DNA from: Pelistega ratti
Lineage (GTDB): Bacteria; Pseudomonadota; Gammaproteobacteria; Burkholderiales; Burkholderiaceae_B
Direction of reading: 5' to 3'
Assembly (NCBI RefSeq): GCF_009833965.1
Contig: NZ_CP047165.1
Coordinates: 1,302,001 to 1,366,000, forward strand
Length of the DNA stretch: 64,000 bases
The notes beneath the pieces were generated by a model. It saw only the letters and a list, made by a program, of their open reading frames with translations. It was not told the origin of the DNA and searched no databases. The translations under genes were made by a program, and so were the position numbers. This document shows positions 48,987 through 58,741 of the stretch, piece by piece (the first letter of the stretch is position 1; each line of letters begins with the position of its first letter).

Positions 48987-50033
48987 TTATGGTAATACTG
49001 CTATCTGTTGTAATCCAGTCGATTCTGGTAAACCAAACATAACATTCATATTTTGTATAGCTTGACCTGCCGCTCCCTTAACAAGATTATCTTGAACAAC
49101 CACAATAACCAATGTGTCTCCACCTTGGGGACGATGTACCGCAATACGCAATTGATTAGACGCTCTGACACTACGCGTCTCAGGAAGACTACCCGCAGGC
49201 ATAACATCGATAAAAGGTTCATTTGCATAACGCTCTTCATATAGTCGCTGAAAATCGATATCAACAGCCTCAGGCTTAATCTTCACATAAAGCGTAGATA
49301 GCATTCCTCTAATCATCGGGACTAAATGCGGAACAAATAATAAAGACACCGGACTATTCGCTAATTGGCTTAATTGCGCCACAATCTCTGGATGGTGTCG
49401 ATGCCCTGCTACACCATATGCTTTAATATTATCAGAGGTCTCTGAAAATAATGTTCCTACTTCTGCCTTACGCCCTGCACCAGAGACCCCAGACTTACAA
49501 TCAGCTATGATAGAGTTAAGTTCTATAAGTCCTTTTTCCAAAACAGGTGCTAATCCTAAAATAACCGTTGTAGGATAACAGCCGGGATTACCAATCACTC
49601 GACTATGCGAAATTTTTTCTCTATTGATCTCCACTAAACCATATGTACTTTCTTGAAGAATATCAGGGCAAGTATGTGGTATCTTATACCATTGCTCAAA
49701 AACAGCCGTATCTTGTAAACGAAAATCAGCTGCCAAATCAATTATCTTAACACCCGCTTCCAATAAGGTTCTCGCTTGAGACATCGCTACACCATGAGGC
49801 GTTGCAAAAAAAACAATATCACATTCTGTTAGTGCGGTACTATCAGGGCTGCTAAAGATAAGATCAACTTGTCTCCTTAAATTAGGAAATATTTGTGCTA
49901 CTGGTATATCTGCTTCTTGCCGCGAGGTAATGGCATGTAAGACAACCTCAGGGTGTAGTGCCAGTAATCGCAAAAGCTCTACCCCTGTATAGCCTGTACC
50001 TCCCACAATACCTACTTTAATTTTTTGATGCAT
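48987..50033 (-). CDS. argC: N-acetyl-gamma-glutamyl-phosphate reductase
   Basis: Third step of arginine synthesis. 348 residues from the ATG at 50033: NADP loop [14 protein letters not shown], then GNPGCYPT with the active-site cysteine, and HRHHPEI. An in-frame GTG at 50039 falls inside the AAGGTG ribosome site, so it is not the start. Type 1 ArgC length. 266 bases separate it from erpA, with nothing else seen. Confidence 0.96.
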   Translation of the reverse strand: MHQKIKVGIVGGTGYTGVELLRLLALHPEVVLHAITSRQEADIPVAQIFPNLRRQVDLIFSSPDSTALTECDIVFFATPHGVAMSQARTLLEAGVKIIDLAADFRLQDTAVFEQWYKIPHTCPDILQESTYGLVEINREKISHSRVIGNPGCYPTTVILGLAPVLEKGLIELNSIIADCKSGVSGAGRKAEVGTLFSETSDNIKAYGVAGHRHHPEIVAQLSQLANSPVSLLFVPHLVPMIRGMLSTLYVKIKPEAVDIDFQRLYEERYANEPFIDVMPAGSLPETRSVRASNQLRIAVHRPQGGDTLVIVVVQDNLVKGAAGQAIQNMNVMFGLPESTGLQQIAVLP

Positions 50034-50133
50034 AGACACCTTCTTTCTAAAAATAATATTAACTTATCCTTATTGTACGGTATTTTCTACGTTTACTAAC
50101 CTTTTCTTAGCTCTGTTATATAGAGAAAAATAC

Positions 50134-50168
50134 AAAAAACCCGCCAAAGCCAATAGCTGTAGCGGGTT
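50134..50168 (-). terminator. Terminator of the rplM-rpsI operon
   Basis: On the minus strand AACCCGC (50162-50168 complement) pairs with GCGGGTT (50138-50144 complement), followed by six T's. It lies 21 bases past the rpsI stop. Confidence 0.8.
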
Positions 50169-50188
50169 GTTCGTAAATCGCAAAAAGA

Positions 50189-50581
50189 TTAGCGTTTGCT
50201 GAACTGCTTGCGACGACGTGCTTTGCGAAGACCAACTTTTTTACGTTCAACTTCACGAGCATCGCGTGTTACATAACCTGCTTTAGATAATGCAGGTTTA
50301 AGTGTTTCGTCATAATCAATTAACGCACGAGTGATACCGTGGCGAACAGCACCAGCTTGACCACTCTCACCACCACCGTGTACATTGATTTGAATATCAA
50401 ATGACTCTTGCATATCAACTAATACTAAAGGTTGGCGAACCACCATACGACCAGTTTGACGAGCAAAGTATTCATCTACAGATTTACCGTTAACAACGAT
50501 ATTACCTGAACCTTTTTTCAAGAAAACACGTGCCACAGATGTTTTGCGGCGACCTGTTCCATAATTCCAATTACCGATCAT
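50189..50581 (-). CDS. rpsI: 30S ribosomal protein S9
   Basis: 130 residues, full length: starts with the [18 protein letters not shown] segment, and ends in the basic tail RRKQFSKR that reaches the decoding centre. 9 bases behind rplM. Confidence 0.98.
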   Translation of the reverse strand: MIGNWNYGTGRRKTSVARVFLKKGSGNIVVNGKSVDEYFARQTGRMVVRQPLVLVDMQESFDIQINVHGGGESGQAGAVRHGITRALIDYDETLKPALSKAGYVTRDAREVERKKVGLRKARRRKQFSKR

Positions 50582-50590
50582 AATCTATCC

Positions 50591-51019
50591 TTAAATATCC
50601 AACTGTTTAGGTTGTTGTGCAGCATGAGGATGCTCGCTACCAGCATAGACCTTAAGTTTTTTGATCATAGCATAGCCTAAAGGGCCTTTTGGTAACATAC
50701 CTTTAACCGCTTTCTCGATGGCACGACCGGGGAAACGTTCTTGTAATTTACGGAAATTTGTTTCGTAAATACCACCAGGATAGCCAGAGTGACGGAAGTA
50801 TTTCTTGTCTTCAAACTTGCTACCTGTTACAACGATGTCTTGAGCATTGATAATTACAATGTAATCGCCAGTGTCAACGTGAGGTGTAAATTCTGGTTTA
50901 TGTTTACCACGCAAACGGCGTGCAACTTCGCTGGCTACACGACCAAGGACTTTGCCTTTTGCATCAATAACAAACCACTCACGTTTGACTTCATGCGGCT
51001 TAGCCACAAATGTCTTCAT
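50591..51019 (-). CDS. rplM: 50S ribosomal protein L13
   Basis: 142 residues, full length, with [20 protein letters not shown] and [10 protein letters not shown]. First gene of the rplM-rpsI operon. In E. coli L13 represses this operon through the leader; the leader here is foldable (separate entry). Confidence 0.98.
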   Translation of the reverse strand: MKTFVAKPHEVKREWFVIDAKGKVLGRVASEVARRLRGKHKPEFTPHVDTGDYIVIINAQDIVVTGSKFEDKKYFRHSGYPGGIYETNFRKLQERFPGRAIEKAVKGMLPKGPLGYAMIKKLKVYAGSEHPHAAQQPKQLDI

Positions 51020-51088
51020 GATTTATATCCTAAATAAATTAAAAAATACTATCCCACTATCATTCTTAACAAAATCATAGTGTTGCCA

Positions 51089-51120
51089 TGCCGTTATATT
51101 TGTATGGAAACCCATCGGCA
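51089..51120 (-). promoter_or_regulatory. Foldable element in the rplM leader
   Basis: On the minus strand TGCCG pairs with CGGCA (51116-51120 with 51089-51093) and inside it ATGG pairs with CCAT (51112-51115 with 51104-51107), with a 10-base bulge on one side. A TATAGT box lies about 25 bases further upstream of it. It lies 70-100 bases ahead of the rplM ATG. May be an L13 autoregulatory site; inference only. Confidence 0.35.
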
Positions 51121-51329
51121 GTACAAAGAATGGATAAGTCTGCCACTATAACATGATTTTTTTATTTTTTCTATATAAAACAAGGAAATAGATTATTTTT
51201 TAAAGAAAACCAGCAAAATGATGCATGAAAAAGACAATATATTTATTATTTTTACTGTATATACCTCGTTTTATTTTACCAAATCCCAGCAATATCAATG
51301 TATTTTTATAATACATTTTAAGCATAAAA

Positions 51330-51357
51330 CTATCCAAAAGAAAATTCTTCTGGATAG
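51330..51357 (-). terminator. Likely terminator of the TRAP-protein genes
   Basis: Near-perfect 13-base stem-loop beginning CTATCC and ending GGATAG, followed on the minus strand by a short T-run, 21 bases past the stop of the downstream gene. Confidence 0.55.
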
Positions 51358-51378
51358 TACAGAAAAATAATAAGTGAA

Positions 51379-52485
51379 TTATGATTTCTTACGGTTTTTA
51401 GCAATCATTTGCGATACAAATCGTGTATAAGAGCCTTCCACTGCGTTAAACCAAGGCATTAAATTATCGCGGAATGCCATATGGTCCTCATAGATTTTTT
51501 TAAACATGGGGTCTTTATCACTATACTCTTTAAACATCTCTTGTGCGGCATTATATGCGGCTTCCATAATATCCCGAGGAAATTCTTGCAATTTAACACC
51601 TGCTGCCAACAAGCGACGTAGAGCCTGTGGGTTTTGAGCGTCATACATTGAAAGCATATCTATCGCTGCCCAACGAGAAGCAGCCTCTAAAATTGTCTTA
51701 TAGCTAGCCGGTAATGCTTCATAAGCATCCTTATTAGTATAAAGCGACACTTGAGGACCAGCCTCCCAAAAACCAGGGTAATAATAGTATTTAGCGACAT
51801 TAAAGAAACCTGATTTTTCATCATCTACTGGGCCAACTAATTCAACCGCATCTAATGTCCCTTTTTCTAGTGCAGGATAAATATCACCACTTGCTAACTG
51901 CTGTGGCACAACACCTAAGCGAGACAGTAAACTCCCATTCATACCAGCCGTACGCATTTTTAGCCCTTTTAGGTCTTCTAATGATGTTAATGGTTTACGA
52001 TACCAGCCACCCATTTGAGCACCTGTATTACCCATCATAAAATTCACAATATTTGCTGGCTCAAATAACTCTCGTAACAGCGTCATCCCATTACCTTCTG
52101 TCATCCATGCAAACATTTGACGTGCATTAAGACCAAAAGGAACACAGGTATCAAAACAATAAGCTGGATTTTTACCAAAATAATAATATCCACACGTATG
52201 CCCTGCCTGTATCGTACCATTTGATACGGCATCCATGACTTGCAAGGCTGGCACAATCTCCCCGGGTGGAAAAGAGTCAATTGTAAATTGACCATTGGTC
52301 ATTTCTTTAACATATTTAATAAATTTTTCCCCTGTGCCATATAACGCGGGAAGACTACGCGGGAAGCTAGACACCATGCGCCATTTAATGGAGGGATTTT
52401 CTTGGGCGATAGCAGGTGCACCAATAACCGCACCCCCTGCAATAGCGCCCATACCTGCTTTTTTTAAAAAAGATCGACGTTGCAT
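51379..52485 (-). CDS. TRAP transporter substrate-binding protein, DctP family (copy A)
   Basis: 368 residues. Tat signal peptide MQRRSFLKKAGMGAI with hydrophobic core and cleavage near APAIA-Q, so the protein is exported folded to the periplasm. The mature part is a DctP-type solute-binding protein (GEIVPALQVMDAVSNGTIQAGH, GLKMRTAGM, DIYPALEKGTLDAVELVGP). Tat-exported members bind various carboxylates or keto acids; the ligand is unknown. No TRAP membrane genes (DctQ/DctM) are in the window. 20 bases behind its near-twin. Confidence 0.9.
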   Translation of the reverse strand: MQRRSFLKKAGMGAIAGGAVIGAPAIAQENPSIKWRMVSSFPRSLPALYGTGEKFIKYVKEMTNGQFTIDSFPPGEIVPALQVMDAVSNGTIQAGHTCGYYYFGKNPAYCFDTCVPFGLNARQMFAWMTEGNGMTLLRELFEPANIVNFMMGNTGAQMGGWYRKPLTSLEDLKGLKMRTAGMNGSLLSRLGVVPQQLASGDIYPALEKGTLDAVELVGPVDDEKSGFFNVAKYYYYPGFWEAGPQVSLYTNKDAYEALPASYKTILEAASRWAAIDMLSMYDAQNPQALRRLLAAGVKLQEFPRDIMEAAYNAAQEMFKEYSDKDPMFKKIYEDHMAFRDNLMPWFNAVEGSYTRFVSQMIAKNRKKS

Positions 52486-52505
52486 ATCATATTCCTAAAA
52501 AGTTA

Positions 52506-53612
52506 TTAAGATTTTTGACGGCTTTTAGCAATCATTTGCGATACAAACCGCGTATAAGAGCCTTCCACCGCATTAAACCAAGGCATTAAATTATCACGGA
52601 ATGCCATATGATCCTCATAGATTTTTTTAAACATGGGATCTTTATCACTATACTCTTTATACATCTCTTGCGCAGCATGATATGCAGCTTCTAATATATC
52701 ACGAGGGAACTCTTGCAATTTAACACCTGCTGCCAATAATCGCCGCAATGCTTGTGGATTCTGAGCGTCATAAGTCGCTAACATATCCATTGTTGCCGAG
52801 CGAGAAGCGTTCTCTATCACCGCTTTATAATGCTCTGGCAATGCCTCATAGGCATCTTTATTGGTATAGAGCGACAATTGAGGCCCCGCTTCCCAGAATC
52901 CTGGATAATAATAGTATTTAGCGACATTAAAGAAACCTGCCTTTTCATCATCAAAAGGGCCAACTAATTCAACCGCATCAAGCGTTCCTTTTTCTAATGC
53001 TGGATAAATATCACCAGTAGCTAATTGTTGCGGTACAACGCCTAAGCGAGATAACAATTCCCCTGTAAGCCCTGCCACACGCATTTTTAAACCTTTTAAA
53101 TCCTCAACAGAATTTAATGGATTACGATACCAGCCACCCATTTGAGCACCTGTATTACCCAACATAAAATTCACAATATTTGCCGATGCGAATAACTCAC
53201 GCAATAACGTCATCCCATTGCCCTCTGTCATCCATGCAAACATTTGACGCGCATTAAGACCAAAAGGGACGGCAGTATCAAAACAATAGGCGGGATTTTT
53301 ACCAAAATAGTAATAACTACTCGTATGCCCTGCTTGTATCGTACCATTTGACACGGCATCCATGACTTGCAAGGCTGGCACAATCTCCCCGGGAGGAAAA
53401 GAGTCAATTATAAATTGCCCCCCTGTCATTTCTTTTACATATTTAACAAACTTCTCTCCGCTACCATATAAAGCAGGTAAACTACGAGGATAACTAGATG
53501 CCATGCGCCATTTAATAGAGGGATTTTCTTGGGCGATAGCAGGCGCACCAATAACCGCACTTCCTACAATAGCGCCCATACCTGCTTTTTTTAAAAAAGA
53601 TCGACGTTGCAT
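52506..53612 (-). CDS. TRAP transporter substrate-binding protein, DctP family (copy B)
   Basis: 368 residues, the same length as copy A and close to 90% identical by eye, with the same Tat start MQRRSFLKKAGMGAI and periplasmic domain. The two copies differ in clusters, for instance 137-143, 166-185 and 265-285 of the protein, which may alter ligand choice. Upstream member of the pair. The permease it serves must be encoded elsewhere. Confidence 0.9.
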   Translation of the reverse strand: MQRRSFLKKAGMGAIVGSAVIGAPAIAQENPSIKWRMASSYPRSLPALYGSGEKFVKYVKEMTGGQFIIDSFPPGEIVPALQVMDAVSNGTIQAGHTSSYYYFGKNPAYCFDTAVPFGLNARQMFAWMTEGNGMTLLRELFASANIVNFMLGNTGAQMGGWYRNPLNSVEDLKGLKMRVAGLTGELLSRLGVVPQQLATGDIYPALEKGTLDAVELVGPFDDEKAGFFNVAKYYYYPGFWEAGPQLSLYTNKDAYEALPEHYKAVIENASRSATMDMLATYDAQNPQALRRLLAAGVKLQEFPRDILEAAYHAAQEMYKEYSDKDPMFKKIYEDHMAFRDNLMPWFNAVEGSYTRFVSQMIAKSRQKS

Positions 53613-53728
53613 ATAAATTCCTAAAAATAAAAAACCTATATCCTCAAGTAGAGGATATCTCTCTTATAACATTATTCAGTAAAACATTGAGAGCAAAATA
53701 TTTTAATTTAATATAGTCTCTACCCTAC

Positions 53729-55057
53729 TTATAACCCTGCTACCGACATTTGTTCAATTAAAATAGAGCCTGTTGTTTTTGATCCTCTTGTATAACTATC
53801 TGATCCAACAGCTATAATTTGCTGGAACATATCCTTTAGATTACCTGCAATAGTAATTTCTTGTACCGCATGCTGAATTACCCCGTTTTCGACCCAATAA
53901 CCAAAAGCCCCTCTTGAATAATCACCTGTTACGTAATTAATACCCTGTCCCATTAATTCGGTTACAAATAACCCTGTACCCATTTTTTTTAGCATCACCT
54001 CCAAGGTATCTTTTTTCTTAGTATGAGAAGATAATAAGCTTAGATTATGAGATCCTCCTGCATTACCCGTTACAGGTAAGCCTAGCTTACGCGCAGTATA
54101 TGTGGATAGTAAATATCCCTGTAGCATACCCTGTGTTAATAGATGGCGTTTTTGTGTTTTAACACCCTCTTCATCAAAAGCAGAACTACCCATTCCCCCT
54201 ATAACAAAAGGATCGTCCACAATATCCAAATGATTCGCCATCACTTGCTTACCTAAACTATCACATAAAAAGCTAGATTTTCTATATAAAGCCCCTCCAC
54301 TTATTGCCTGTGTAAAAGCCCCCAATAAACCAATAGCTAGTGGTGCTTCAAAAAGTACGGGATACTTTCCTGTAGGGATTCGTTTGGCACCTAAGCGAGA
54401 TAAAGCTCGTTGTGCCGCATATTCCCCTACGGCCTTAGGATTTGACAATCGTTCTGGATAACGATTTGCCGTGTACCAATAATCTCGCTGCATTTGTTTA
54501 CCTTTTCCAGCAATAATGGCCACCGAGAAACTATGGCTAGAATAAGGATAGCCTGCCATAAATCCCAAAGAATTAGCCAATACAAATCGCCCTGTACTGG
54601 TATTAACACTTGCCCCTTCAGAATTACTGATCATCTTATCATAGGCTAAAGCAGCCTTCTCTGTTGCTAAAGCAATATCTATTGCCTCTTGAGAAGAAAT
54701 ATGCCATGGTTTATACAGTTTTAAATCAGGAAATTCCGTGGCAAGATCCTCTACCTCTGGTAAACCAGCAAACTCATCCTCATTCGTGTATTGCGCAATA
54801 TTCCACGCCGCTTTTACCGTATCCTTAATGGCATCAGGCGTGAGTGAAGACGTTGAAGCAGACGCTCTTGCTTTTCCTTTATAAACCGTTACGCCTAAAG
54901 AACGGTCATTCGTTTGCTCTACCGTCTCAATTTCTGCTTTACGGACAGAAACTGACATACCATTTGATTCAGAGATTTCAGCAACTGACTGTGTTGCTCC
55001 TAATTTTTTGGCCTCAGCTAAAGCTAACTGCACTAATTCTTCAAAATTAATTTTCAT
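53729..55057 (-). CDS. pmbA: Metalloprotease subunit PmbA (TldE)
   Basis: 442 residues, TldD/PmbA family. With TldD it matures peptides such as microcins and degrades CcdA-like proteins. Visible segments: SVRKAEIETVEQTNDRSLGV, ANRYPERL, and the C-terminal GTGLFVTELMGQGINYVTGD. Divergent from darP, a conserved arrangement in proteobacteria. No tldD in the window. Confidence 0.94.
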   Translation of the reverse strand: MKINFEELVQLALAEAKKLGATQSVAEISESNGMSVSVRKAEIETVEQTNDRSLGVTVYKGKARASASTSSLTPDAIKDTVKAAWNIAQYTNEDEFAGLPEVEDLATEFPDLKLYKPWHISSQEAIDIALATEKAALAYDKMISNSEGASVNTSTGRFVLANSLGFMAGYPYSSHSFSVAIIAGKGKQMQRDYWYTANRYPERLSNPKAVGEYAAQRALSRLGAKRIPTGKYPVLFEAPLAIGLLGAFTQAISGGALYRKSSFLCDSLGKQVMANHLDIVDDPFVIGGMGSSAFDEEGVKTQKRHLLTQGMLQGYLLSTYTARKLGLPVTGNAGGSHNLSLLSSHTKKKDTLEVMLKKMGTGLFVTELMGQGINYVTGDYSRGAFGYWVENGVIQHAVQEITIAGNLKDMFQQIIAVGSDSYTRGSKTTGSILIEQMSVAGL

Positions 55058-55150
55058 GTTTTAAATACTTTAAGTAAACATAGGCAATATATTACAATGA
55101 ATAGTATCATAACGGATATTCTATTTAATTTTTAATAAATTGATGATTTT

Positions 55151-55690
55151 ATGAACGAGACGAATTACGAAGACGATGATTTTTATGATGGCCCTAGTAA
55201 ATCTCAAATCAAAAGAGAGTTATTAGCCATCACTGAATTGGGTAAACAGGTTATTGAGTTACCTATCGAAAAAATAAAGCAACTTCCTCTAGACGAAAAA
55301 TTACTTGATGCCATCAAAGTATGCCAAAAGATTAAAACAAGAGGTGAAGGTCGCCGCCGACAGGTTCAATATGTCGGAAAATTAATGCGTCATGCCGACA
55401 TTGAAGCGATTAGAAAACAGCTTGATACATGGGAAAATGGCTCAAAAGAAGCAACTGCTCAAATGCATCAACTCGAAACATTAAGAGATCGCTTAATTGC
55501 CAGTGATGACGAATTAACAATTCTATTAAATACCTACCCTGAGATAGATGTACAACCACTTCGCGCTTTAATCCGTGCTGCTCGCAAAGAAATCACGCAT
55601 AATACAACACTGGCCGAAGGTCAAGAACCTCAGAAGAAAAACTACCGTGCCTTATTTCAGTTTTTAAAACCTTTTGTAATGCAATCATAG
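55151..55690 (+). CDS. yjgA: Ribosome-associated protein DarP (YjgA, DUF615)
   Basis: 179 residues, highly charged, helical. Features: PSKSQIKRELLAITELGKQV at the start, and GRRRQVQYVGKLMR in the middle, both typical. It assists late assembly of the 50S subunit. Divergent from pmbA as in E. coli and many others. Confidence 0.94.
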   Translation: MNETNYEDDDFYDGPSKSQIKRELLAITELGKQVIELPIEKIKQLPLDEKLLDAIKVCQKIKTRGEGRRRQVQYVGKLMRHADIEAIRKQLDTWENGSKEATAQMHQLETLRDRLIASDDELTILLNTYPEIDVQPLRALIRAARKEITHNTTLAEGQEPQKKNYRALFQFLKPFVMQS

Positions 55691-55713
55691 CCTACTTATT
55701 TAGGAATACTCAT

Positions 55714-56388
55714 ATGCCAAACCTTGAAACAATCGAACAACAGACGGCTGATACCGTACAATACAGCATTATCTGGTTACACGGGCTAGGAGCAGATGCC
55801 AATGACTTTGTGCCTATCATACCCGCACTTAATTTCTCTCCTAGCATAGGTATTCGGTTTATTTTTCCTAATGCCCCTGTTCGTCCCATTACCATTAATA
55901 ACGGCATGGTAATGCGAGGTTGGTATGATATTTTAAGTTTAGAACGCATTGAGTCCGCAGAAGACAATCAAGGCTTATATAATTCTAAACAAGCAATTGA
56001 AGCATTGATTCAACAAGAAAATATCAGAGGGATCCCTAGTGAGCGTATTTTCCTAGCAGGCTTTTCACAAGGTTGTGCAATGAGTTTATTTACTGGGTTA
56101 CGTTACTCAGAACGCCTTGCAGGTATTATTGGTCTTTCAGGCTATCTACCCTTATACAAACAAACAGCTATCGAATCCTCTCCTATCAATAAAGATATTC
56201 CTATCTTTTTAGCACATGGAACGGTAGATCCTGTCGTACCACTATATTTGGCACAACGTAGTCGAGATTATCTGATTGAACAAGGCTATACCATACAATG
56301 GCATGAATACCCAATGGCTCACCAAGTATCAAATGAAGAAATTGTTGATATTGCTTCCTTTATTCATCATATTATTCATAATAAATAA
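55714..56388 (+). CDS. Carboxylesterase / phospholipase-like alpha/beta hydrolase
   Basis: 224 residues, cytoplasmic. Catalytic serine in GFSQG (AGFSQGCAM), aspartate in GTVDPVVP, histidine in MAHQVSNEE; the oxyanion loop is WLHGLGADANDF. This is the acyl-protein thioesterase/carboxylesterase group with broad ester specificity. 24 bases after darP, same strand. Confidence 0.9.
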   Translation: MPNLETIEQQTADTVQYSIIWLHGLGADANDFVPIIPALNFSPSIGIRFIFPNAPVRPITINNGMVMRGWYDILSLERIESAEDNQGLYNSKQAIEALIQQENIRGIPSERIFLAGFSQGCAMSLFTGLRYSERLAGIIGLSGYLPLYKQTAIESSPINKDIPIFLAHGTVDPVVPLYLAQRSRDYLIEQGYTIQWHEYPMAHQVSNEEIVDIASFIHHIIHNK

Positions 56389-56706
56389 ACAGATAAGTAA
56401 ATGACAAGTAATATTTCTCATACTTAAATGATTTTTATAAAAATTATTAAACCACATCATTTCTAAAGCACGGAAAATAGTAATTGGTCAAGCGAGTTTT
56501 ACAAACATAGAGAGGAATTGCCCGATCAACTCAACACTATGCCGTGCTTTTTTATATACCTTACTAAAATACTTATCCATTCTATACATTTCACCTAATC
56601 TGTAGTCTTCACATAATTATTGATAAATTTCTCACTCTAAAAAAACCTTTACTGACTAAATTTAAGTTAAACTTAACACTAATTTTTTATTTCAACACTA
56701 TTTATC
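56389..56706. other. Intergenic region upstream of gltX
   Basis: 318 bases, containing the predicted small RNA at 56465-56553 and an AT-rich stretch where the gltX promoter should lie. No ORF of note. Confidence 0.5.
56465..56553 (+). ncRNA. Predicted structured small RNA with terminator
   Basis: Nested pairing: AAAGCACGG (56465-56473) with CCGTGCTTT (56542-56550), ATAGT (56477-56481) with ACTAT (56536-56540), GAGTT (56494-56498) with AACTC (56528-56532), then a T-run to 56553. The core is more GC-rich than its AT-rich surroundings. It starts 77 bases after the esterase stop. I match it to no known family. It could be a free small RNA or a large-loop terminator. Confidence 0.5.
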
Positions 56707-58098
56707 ATGTCTATTGTTCGCACTCGTTTTGCTCCATCTCCTACTGGTTATTTACATCTAGGTGGCACTCGTACAGCTTTATTCTCATGGGCATTTGCTC
56801 GTCATCATAAAGGGTCTTTTGTTTTACGCATTGAAGATACTGACTTAGAACGCTCTACACCAGAAGCCGTTCAAGCCATTTTAGAAGGAATGCAATGGTT
56901 AGGATTAAATCATGACGAAGGTCCTTTTTATCAAACCAAGCGATTTGATCGTTATAAAGAAGTTATCGCTCAAATGTTAAAAGAAGGAACTGCTTACTAT
57001 TGTTATAGCACACCAGAAGAAGTAGAAAAAATGCGCGAAACAGCTAAAGCGAAAGGACTAAAGCCAAAATATGATGGTACTTGGCGTCCTGAACCCGGTA
57101 AAGTACTTCCACCTATTCCAGAAGGTCGCCAACCCGTTGTCCGCTTTAAAAATCCACAAGAGGGTTCTGTTTCATGGGATGATATGCTCAAGGGGACAAT
57201 TACAATTGATAATCAAGAACTAGATGATCTAATTATTGCTCGTCAAGATGGTTCACCCACCTATAATTTTTGTGTTGTTGTTGATGATTGGGATATGCAA
57301 ATTACACATGTTATTCGTGGTGATGATCATGTTAATAACACACCCCGCCAAATTAATATTCTTAAAGCCTTAAATGCACCCTTACCTATCTATGGTCATT
57401 TACCTATGATTTTGGGGCCTGATGGTCAAAAGCTATCTAAACGACATGGTGCTGTTAGTGTTATGCAGTATGAAAAAGAGGGTTATTTACCTGATGCAAT
57501 GATTAACTATCTTGCCCGACTTGGTTGGAGTCATGGTGATGATGAAATTATCTCTCGCCAACAATTAGTTGATTGGTTTGATACGCATCATCTTTCTAAA
57601 TCTGCTGCACAATGGGATCCCAAAAAATTAAATTGGGTAAACGCACATTATATTAAACAATTAAGTGATGAGGCTTTAGTTGAATTAGTTACCCCTCGTA
57701 TTCAAGCGAAAGGGGGAAATACTTCTGGTATTGATTTAAAGGCGGTACTTGCTTTATACAAAGATCGAGCAGAAACCCTAGAGCAACTGGCAACAGATGC
57801 CTTATTATTCTGCCTACCTTTCTCTCCTGCTTCACCAGAACTAACAGAACAGTTCATCACAGAAGAAGCTAAAGCGATTGTTGCTGACTTTGCACAAGCT
57901 GCTTCAGCATTATCAGAATGGACAAGTGAGCAAATTGCCGCTACGATTAAGGCAACACTTGCAAAACACAATGCAAAAATGCCTGCTCTTGGCATTCCAT
58001 TACGTTTATTGGTAACAGGGCAGAAACAGACACCTGCTGTTGATCAGGTTCTGGCTATTTTTGGGAAAGAAACAGTTCTTAATCGTCTTAAAGTATAA
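56707..58098 (+). CDS. gltX: Glutamyl-tRNA synthetase
   Basis: 463 residues, discriminating type. HIGH motif in [23 protein letters not shown] as [11 protein letters not shown], with [13 protein letters not shown] in between. Charges tRNA-Glu and supplies tetrapyrrole synthesis. Ends before a perfect inverted repeat. Confidence 0.97.
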   Translation: MSIVRTRFAPSPTGYLHLGGTRTALFSWAFARHHKGSFVLRIEDTDLERSTPEAVQAILEGMQWLGLNHDEGPFYQTKRFDRYKEVIAQMLKEGTAYYCYSTPEEVEKMRETAKAKGLKPKYDGTWRPEPGKVLPPIPEGRQPVVRFKNPQEGSVSWDDMLKGTITIDNQELDDLIIARQDGSPTYNFCVVVDDWDMQITHVIRGDDHVNNTPRQINILKALNAPLPIYGHLPMILGPDGQKLSKRHGAVSVMQYEKEGYLPDAMINYLARLGWSHGDDEIISRQQLVDWFDTHHLSKSAAQWDPKKLNWVNAHYIKQLSDEALVELVTPRIQAKGGNTSGIDLKAVLALYKDRAETLEQLATDALLFCLPFSPASPELTEQFITEEAKAIVADFAQAASALSEWTSEQIAATIKATLAKHNAKMPALGIPLRLLVTGQKQTPAVDQVLAIFGKETVLNRLKV

Positions 58099-58111
58099 TC
58101 CCCTCACTCTT

Positions 58112-58149
58112 ATTCACTGAGTATAAACAATACCTTATACTCAGTGAAT
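58112..58149 (+). terminator. Perfect inverted repeat after gltX, likely terminator
   Basis: 15-base perfect stem (58112-58126 with 58135-58149), 8-base loop ACAATACC, 13 bases after the gltX stop; the T-run behind it is weak. Confidence 0.7.
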
Positions 58150-58741
58150 ATCTATTTATATGCTCCCCTCTTCAACTCATTATTTCGCTACTAATCTACT
58201 TAATCATTTTCAATATGATGTTATTTTGTTGGTTTTATGCTAATAAGCAACTCAAATAACTTTCAAATTAAAATAAAAAGTTTTAACCATATTATTTATT
58301 TTAAATTTAAAATAAATAATTAAATATTTTATCTCTATTTACTATAATATTTCTAAATCAAAACTCAATAAAACTATATGCTTATTTCTGAAAAACGCTT
58401 TAATTTCAATGAGATTTTATTAATTTTTATAATATACGCTGTATTTTTTTATAAAGTTTTAATTCTATTTTTTACTTAAATTTAATTTAAATAAATATTT
58501 TAAATATAAAATATTTTCTATAGAAAATAATTTAAAAACTTGTTTAAAAATACTATCAATACAAGCTAAGCTATTGATGAATAATAAAAATTTAGTGATT
58601 TTACATTCAGTTTGTTATAATCTCTAGCTATACAGCATTATATGCGTATAATAGAAGATAGTTTTAGGTCATTAAACCTATATAGAATGCCTTAAAAACT
58701 CGTTTATTTTTTGAATAGGGCCCTACCTCAGGAGTATGATT
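58150..58741. other. Very AT-rich non-coding region upstream of the histone-like gene
   Basis: 592 bases, with 58260-58550 almost wholly A/T. No gene seen. It contains the predicted promoter at 58614-58621 and a TAGGT/ACCTA inverted repeat at 58665-58680. Confidence 0.6.
58613..58621 (+). promoter_or_regulatory. Predicted extended -10 promoter of the histone-like gene
   Basis: TGTTATAAT, an extended -10 element, about 120 bases ahead of the start codon. A second TATAAT at 58647-58652 is an alternative. No good -35 in either case. Confidence 0.35.

Larger units (their letters stand above)
51020..51378. other. Non-coding region upstream of rplM
   Basis: 359 bases. It contains the rplM leader on the minus strand and the terminator of the TRAP-protein genes; no gene seen. 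Confidence 0.55.

Noticed and set aside
58260-58550. Possible replication or partition site in extremely AT-rich DNA
   Set aside because: No DnaA-box clusters, iterons or partition genes seen; AT-richness alone is not enough.
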